From NCBI GenBank assembly GCA_009781495.1, contig WQYA01000004.1, positions 1 to 64,000 of the forward strand: a DNA stretch of 64,000 nt. The letters are read 5' to 3'. Below are positions 59,905 to 64,000 of this stretch, one piece after another (position 1 is the stretch's first letter; every line of letters starts with the position of its first letter). Source of the stretch: Cystobacterineae bacterium. Lineage in GTDB: Bacteria; Myxococcota; Myxococcia; Myxococcales; Myxococcaceae. Made by a program: the position numbers and the translations under genes. The notes beneath the pieces are model-generated. The model did no database searches. It had not been told where the DNA came from and saw only the letters and a program-made list of their open reading frames with translations.

Positions 59905-61499
59905 GTGCTTTTCCCAGCCTGGCTTTCTCCTCCATGCTTTTGCCCGCCATGCCAGCTTCCACTGTCTCTCCTCCAAGCTTTGTCCAGACTCTGTTGCCTG
60001 CGGCCATCCTTGCTGTCACAGCCATGTTGCTGATGTTGACAGAAGCTTTTTCGGTTTCAAAGTCACGCAGCTATCAGGCCATTCTTGCAGCCGGGGCATC
60101 GGCGGTTGCAGGCTTTCTGGCTTTCCAAAACACCCAGCTTCCCGCTGGATTTATTCTGAATGACCGCGGTGTCGCAGACGGTTTTTCAAGTTGGATAACC
60201 CTCATTGCCTGCCTCGCTGCAGGCATGTCTTCGCTGCTGGCTTTGGGTTTTTTCCGCCAACGCAATGCGGAGCGTGGCGAATTTTATGCCTTGCTGTTGT
60301 TTGCCGCTGCAGGCATGAGCCTTCTGGCCGTTTCCAATGAGTTGATTACCCTCTTCGTTAACCTAGAGCTTATGTCGGTAGCCACTTATGCCCTGGCAGC
60401 TTTCTGGCGACGCGGCAACCGCTCCGTGGAATCCGCTTTCAAATATTTTATTTTGGGCGCCTTCGCCTCGGCCATTCTCATTTATGGCGTCGCCCTTCTC
60501 TATGGGGCTACGGGTACTACCCAACTGAACCTATTGCATACCGCTTTGCCCAATGCCCTTAAAACCACCCCATGGCTTAGTTGGCCTGGACTCATTCTGG
60601 TGCTGACAGGGCTTTCTTTCAAAATTGCAGCGGTGCCTTTGCACATGTGGACGCCGGATGTTTATGAAGGCGCACCTACGCCTGTTACGGCACTCATGGG
60701 CGCTGGGATTAAGGCAGCGGCTTTCGTGGCTTTGGTCCGCGTCGTTCTCCATGTGGGCGACAGCTCCGCCGTGCTTTTGCACATTCTGTCTTTCCTGGCC
60801 GCCATTACCATGGTGGTCGGCAACCTCATGGCCATTGCACAACGCAACGTCAAACGCATGCTCGCCTATTCTTCTATTGCGCACGCAGGCTATATCCTCA
60901 TCGGCGTTGCGGCCCTGTTCACCACAAGCCATTGGGGCAATGACGTCGGCGTGCTCAGTGTCACAAAGGTTGCTACCCCAACCATCGAAACGCTGCGTCC
61001 CGCAGCTTTGCAAGGCATTCTCTTCTATCTGCTCTCTTATGCCATTACTGTTGTTGGGGCTTTCGGAGTCCTCGCCGCCATAGAGAAACGCGAAGACGAT
61101 GGCGCAGCCGATGCTTGGGATTTGAACAGACTTTCTGGGCTTGCAACGCGACGTCCGGGGTGGGCCTTGGCAATGGCCTTGTTCATGTTCTCCATGGGAG
61201 GCATCCCATCCACCATTGGCTTCTTGGGAAAACTCTATTTGTTTAAGGTCGGCATCAGCGCAGGCCTCATCGGCTTGTCTGTTTTGGGTGTCTTAGCCAG
61301 TGCAGCAGGCATGTATTATTATTTGCGCGTCATAGTTTATATGTACATGAAACCCTCCCCTGAAACAGAAATAGGCCTACGCCACTGGTCCACCGAGTTT
61401 GTCCTGGCTGTCTCTGCTGTGGCCGTCATTCTGCTGGGCCTCCTCCCAGGCCCATTGCTGGACTGGTTGAGCCAGGCAGCTTTGTTTATCCCCAACTAA
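59901..61499 (+). CDS. nuoN: NADH-quinone oxidoreductase subunit N
   Basis: A 532-residue antiporter-like subunit with about 14 helices. Signatures: 'LFVNLELMSVATYALAAFWR', 'VPLHMWTPDVYEGAPTPVTAL' and 'VKRMLAYSSIAHAGYILIGV'. It ends the nuoE-F-J-K-L-M-N operon. The first 40 residues are hydrophobic and somewhat longer than in E. coli NuoN. Confidence 0.97.
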   Translation: MSAFPSLAFSSMLLPAMPASTVSPPSFVQTLLPAAILAVTAMLLMLTEAFSVSKSRSYQAILAAGASAVAGFLAFQNTQLPAGFILNDRGVADGFSSWITLIACLAAGMSSLLALGFFRQRNAERGEFYALLLFAAAGMSLLAVSNELITLFVNLELMSVATYALAAFWRRGNRSVESAFKYFILGAFASAILIYGVALLYGATGTTQLNLLHTALPNALKTTPWLSWPGLILVLTGLSFKIAAVPLHMWTPDVYEGAPTPVTALMGAGIKAAAFVALVRVVLHVGDSSAVLLHILSFLAAITMVVGNLMAIAQRNVKRMLAYSSIAHAGYILIGVAALFTTSHWGNDVGVLSVTKVATPTIETLRPAALQGILFYLLSYAITVVGAFGVLAAIEKREDDGAADAWDLNRLSGLATRRPGWALAMALFMFSMGGIPSTIGFLGKLYLFKVGISAGLIGLSVLGVLASAAGMYYYLRVIVYMYMKPSPETEIGLRHWSTEFVLAVSAVAVILLGLLPGPLLDWLSQAALFIPN

Positions 61500-62001
61500 A
61501 AAACCAAGCCGGTGTCCCCCCCTTTGGAAGGATTGAAACCCCAGACTCCCCCCCTGCATTGCGGTTGGAGCCGGCGTGCTTAAGCATGCTTGTGTTGCAG
61601 GCAGCAGAGCCCAACCCGTGGAGCATTTCGCAAGTGTCTCCAAAATGAGTGGCGCCCATTCTATGCGGGAAAAAAGAAGGCGGCCCGATGCGTAGCACCA
61701 GGCCGCGGATACGTCTGAAATGCAGCGAGACTGCTGAAATGGTGGGGGGAAACCAGTTCAGCTCGAATGCACTGCTGATCCCTACATGAAGCATATTATG
61801 CTCCATGTCAAGCCGAAACGAATCGGCTTTTAAAAAAACAACTAAGCATTCATTTTTTATGCGTATTTTTATGCACATTTTTTGTGCAACCCGCACATTG
61901 CACCTAGGCTCTTCCCTTCTCAGGAGCTGACTTTTGAAGGCCAAAGCCCCCTTTGGTTTCCAAGGGCTTCCTTGGGGCCGTCACTTGGGGAGTGGGGGTT
62001 T
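61500..62001. other. 500-bp intergenic region with hairpins
   Basis: Contains several self-complementary stretches, such as TGCTTAAGCA near 61580, and a terminator-like hairpin AAGCCGA-AACGAA-TCGGCTT at 61810-61829 followed by TT then a poly-A stretch. A leftward 152-residue ORF (61486-61944) is in the track, but has no domain and no ribosome binding site that I can support. The region could hold a leader RNA for the OPT transporter gene. Confidence 0.4.
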
Positions 62002-63789
62002 ATGTTGCGCGCAGCTTTGGGCGTTTGCGGCTATACAAACGCCATGGCCGCTTCTCCTTCTGAATTCAACCTGCGCAGCATGGCTGTTGGCCTTCTCGTC
62101 GCAGCGCTCATCGGTTGCGCCTATCCCTATATTGTTTTGAGAATCGGCTTTGGCCCTACCATTTCTGTCGTCAGCGCTTTTTTGGCTTTCCTCTTTTTGC
62201 AGGGCATTGGCCTCGTTACCGGGAAAGCCAGCAATTGCCGAGAATATAATTTGGTGCAAACCGCCGGCACAGCCTCTGCACAATCCGCCTTCATGTGCGT
62301 GGTATGGGCGGCTTTTGACTTGCTCAACTCAAAACCCGAGTTGGGCTTTCATCTTTCTCCAACGCCTCTGCAAGTTTTCATTTGGATGACTTTGGCCGGC
62401 ATGCTGGGCGTGCTGCTTGCAGTGCCTTTGAGAAAACATTTTATTGACGAGGAAAACCTGCCTTTCCCGGATGGAATCGCCGCAGGGGAAACCCTCAAAA
62501 TATTGGACGAGGACAGCCTGCAAGCCAAAAGCAAGCTGCGCATGCTTGGCGTTGGAGGAGGTATCGGAATTCTCTCAACATGGTTTCGCGACGGCAAACC
62601 CGCGTGGATTCCTGAAACACTGTTTTTTGGAAGCGCCCTAAAATCCCTCAACGTCGGTTTCGCCTTCAGTTCCCTCTCCTTCGGCTCCGGCCTCATTATC
62701 GGCATGCGCGTCGCAGCCGCCATGGGCATAGGCGCCCTGCTGGGTTGGTTTGTGTTGCCTTTTGTCCTGCTTCGTCAAGGGTGGATTGCATCCGCTACTT
62801 TTGCCGAAACCCTCAAATGGACCATGTGGCCGGCCACAGGACTTATGGTATCCGGCGGAATCACCACTCTGTTGTTGCATGCCCCCAAACTTGCCAAAAC
62901 TTTCAGAGAGCTTTATCGCGCACCTCTTTCTGTACGCAATGAGGTTCCACTCCTATGGGTTTTCGTCGGCTCCCTGGGGCTGGCCAGCGCTTTGGCTGTG
63001 GCCCAGCATTTCTTCTTCGGCATAGCCTTTTGGGAGTCTGCCTTGGCCATAGGTGTTTCTGTCTTGCTCATGTTGGTGGGGACTCGCGTCTTGGGCGAAA
63101 CCAACTGGGCGCCCATTTCTGTCATGGCCAACCTTGTCCAGGCGCTTTTCGCGTTCTTCTCACCCCATTCCATCGCCACCAACATGGTGGCCTCCGGCAT
63201 GTCAGGCAGTATTGCCGGCGGCGGCGAGCACCTGATGCAGGACTACCGTGCGGGGAAAATTGTGGGCGCTAACAACCGCTCGCTGACATTCATGCAACTT
63301 TTGGCAACACCTGTGGGCGCTTTGGCCATCTCCATCGTCTACCCCCTGCTCAAAGCCCAATACGGCATTGGGCCCAACCAATTTGGGCTTGCACCCGAGT
63401 TGCTTCCTTCCTCCACAACGGGCCTCACTTCCCCCATCAGCGTCAAATGGGCCGGCTTTGCTGAGTTGCTGTCGGGCGGCATTCAACACCTCCCCCCCTA
63501 TGCCCTACACGCCCTCTTCATAGGGGCCCTGCTGGGCCTATTGCTAAGCCTCCTCCAAAAATATGCCTCCGCCAATACCCCCTCCGCGACAAGCTTGGCC
63601 TTGGGCTTCCTCATTCCGGCCCAATACATATTGCCCATGCTATTGGGCGGGGCCTGCCAATATGTATGGAAACGACAATCCCCCCGACAAGAAGCCGCGC
63701 TTTGTGTGCCGCTTGCGTCCGGGCTCATTGTGGGAGAGGCTTTGCTTGCACTTGCTATCCCCCTGTTACACCTTATCAACCTATTTTAG
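62002..63789 (+). CDS. OPT-family oligopeptide or metal-chelate transporter
   Basis: A 595-residue protein from the ATG at 62002, which has GGAGTGGGGG upstream (an alternative ATG at 62044 would remove 14 residues; the track's start at 61882 is unlikely). It has about 14 to 16 transmembrane helices. The family-like segments are 'LFLQGIGLVTGKASNCREYN' and 'LPFPDGIAAGETLKILDED' near the first third, and a second half with 'NMVASGMSGSIAGGGEHLMQDYRAG', seen in bacterial OPT proteins. The substrate (peptide, siderophore or other) is unknown. Confidence 0.88.
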   Translation: MLRAALGVCGYTNAMAASPSEFNLRSMAVGLLVAALIGCAYPYIVLRIGFGPTISVVSAFLAFLFLQGIGLVTGKASNCREYNLVQTAGTASAQSAFMCVVWAAFDLLNSKPELGFHLSPTPLQVFIWMTLAGMLGVLLAVPLRKHFIDEENLPFPDGIAAGETLKILDEDSLQAKSKLRMLGVGGGIGILSTWFRDGKPAWIPETLFFGSALKSLNVGFAFSSLSFGSGLIIGMRVAAAMGIGALLGWFVLPFVLLRQGWIASATFAETLKWTMWPATGLMVSGGITTLLLHAPKLAKTFRELYRAPLSVRNEVPLLWVFVGSLGLASALAVAQHFFFGIAFWESALAIGVSVLLMLVGTRVLGETNWAPISVMANLVQALFAFFSPHSIATNMVASGMSGSIAGGGEHLMQDYRAGKIVGANNRSLTFMQLLATPVGALAISIVYPLLKAQYGIGPNQFGLAPELLPSSTTGLTSPISVKWAGFAELLSGGIQHLPPYALHALFIGALLGLLLSLLQKYASANTPSATSLALGFLIPAQYILPMLLGGACQYVWKRQSPRQEAALCVPLASGLIVGEALLALAIPLLHLINLF

Positions 63790-63890
63790 CTAAACTGTTC
63801 TAGGCAAAAAATACCCTTTGCGTCTAACCTAGAGGCCAGGGGTATTCTGTTTAACAAGACACGTTATGCTCGTTTCTCATGAGGATTGAC

Positions 63891-64000
63891 ATGAAAACTC
63901 ACTTTTTTAGTTGGGCCGGAGTGTTGGTTGCAGCGTCAATGGTTTTGTCCTTGGGGTGCGCCTCTCAAAAAGCAGCAAAAAGCGCACCTGCTGTCTCTCA
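63891..64000 (+). CDS. lipoprotein gene, truncated by the window edge
   Basis: ATG at 63891 with GAGGATTGAC upstream. The first 36 residues are a signal peptide with the lipobox 'LSLGC' and a Lys/Ala/Ser linker. The gene runs off the end. This start is like those of Pal/OmpA-type lipoproteins, but many lipoproteins begin the same way. Confidence 0.7.
   Translation, partial: MKTHFFSWAGVLVAASMVLSLGCASQKAAKSAPAVS

Noticed and set aside
61486-61944. 152-residue minus-strand ORF after nuoN
   Set aside because: No domain, no supported start, and it overlaps structured non-coding sequence and the 3' end of nuoN.

Overview
The window comes from a Gram-negative bacterium that is most likely a Myxococcota or other former deltaproteobacterial lineage of moderate GC content. 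The evidence is an rpsU-yqeY-dnaG-rpoD block, a MYXO-CTERM-like C-terminus on an RCC1/EGF-repeat surface protein, a Hanks-type kinase next to an NtrC-type regulator, an OmpA protein with calcium-binding TSP3 repeats, and a secretin-less type III secretion (T3S) cluster. The assignment is inferred from gene content alone.

Region 1 (about 0.2-16.1 kb, all on the minus strand) is the most striking part: a non-flagellar T3S locus whose gene order follows the flagellar fliF-G-H-I-J-K-M/N-O-P-Q-R-flhB order. Read 5'->3' on the minus strand it has two small proteins and a TPR protein (needle and chaperone candidates), a small possible anti-sigma, a FliA-like sigma factor overlapping the rod gene sctI, then sctJ, a FliG-like gene with a long repeat-rich tail, sctL, sctN, sctO, sctP, sctQ (with a likely internal start for a short SctQ), a FliO-like gene, sctR (with a FliP-like signal peptide), sctS, sctT, sctU, a stand-alone copy of the SctU cytoplasmic domain, an unknown gene and an SycD-like chaperone. 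No sctV, sctC (secretin) or sctD is in the window. Intrinsic terminators separate the needle, rod and base segments, and tandem terminators end the cluster.

Region 2 (16.3-22.3 kb) is housekeeping: a lipid A acyltransferase, rpsU, yqeY, dnaG, rpoD and a CAU-anticodon tRNA.

Region 3 (22.3-36.7 kb) is an accessory region starting at the 3' end of that tRNA. It holds an HNH nuclease, a membrane protein with a GIY-YIG nuclease, a chain of tiny ORFs, a PD-(D/E)XK nuclease beside a methyltransferase remnant, a large RCC1/EGF/MYXO-CTERM protein, a DUF4377 lipoprotein, a GNAT acetyltransferase, a possible T3S-associated protein and an MFS transporter with two small membrane proteins. It also has decayed repeats, inverted-repeat elements and fragments, as expected for an old integration hotspot. 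No intact integrase or transposase was seen.

Region 4 (36.7-64 kb) is metabolic and regulatory: pyruvate:ferredoxin oxidoreductase (nifJ), a DUF481 barrel protein, an NtrC-type regulator, a Ser/Thr kinase, a membrane adenylate/guanylate cyclase coupled to a LysM-FecR protein, an OmpA/TSP3 protein, a GlcD-type FAD oxidase, a second barrel protein, a split complex I operon (nuoE-F-J-K-L-M-N without A-D, G, H, I), an OPT-family transporter and the start of a lipoprotein gene.
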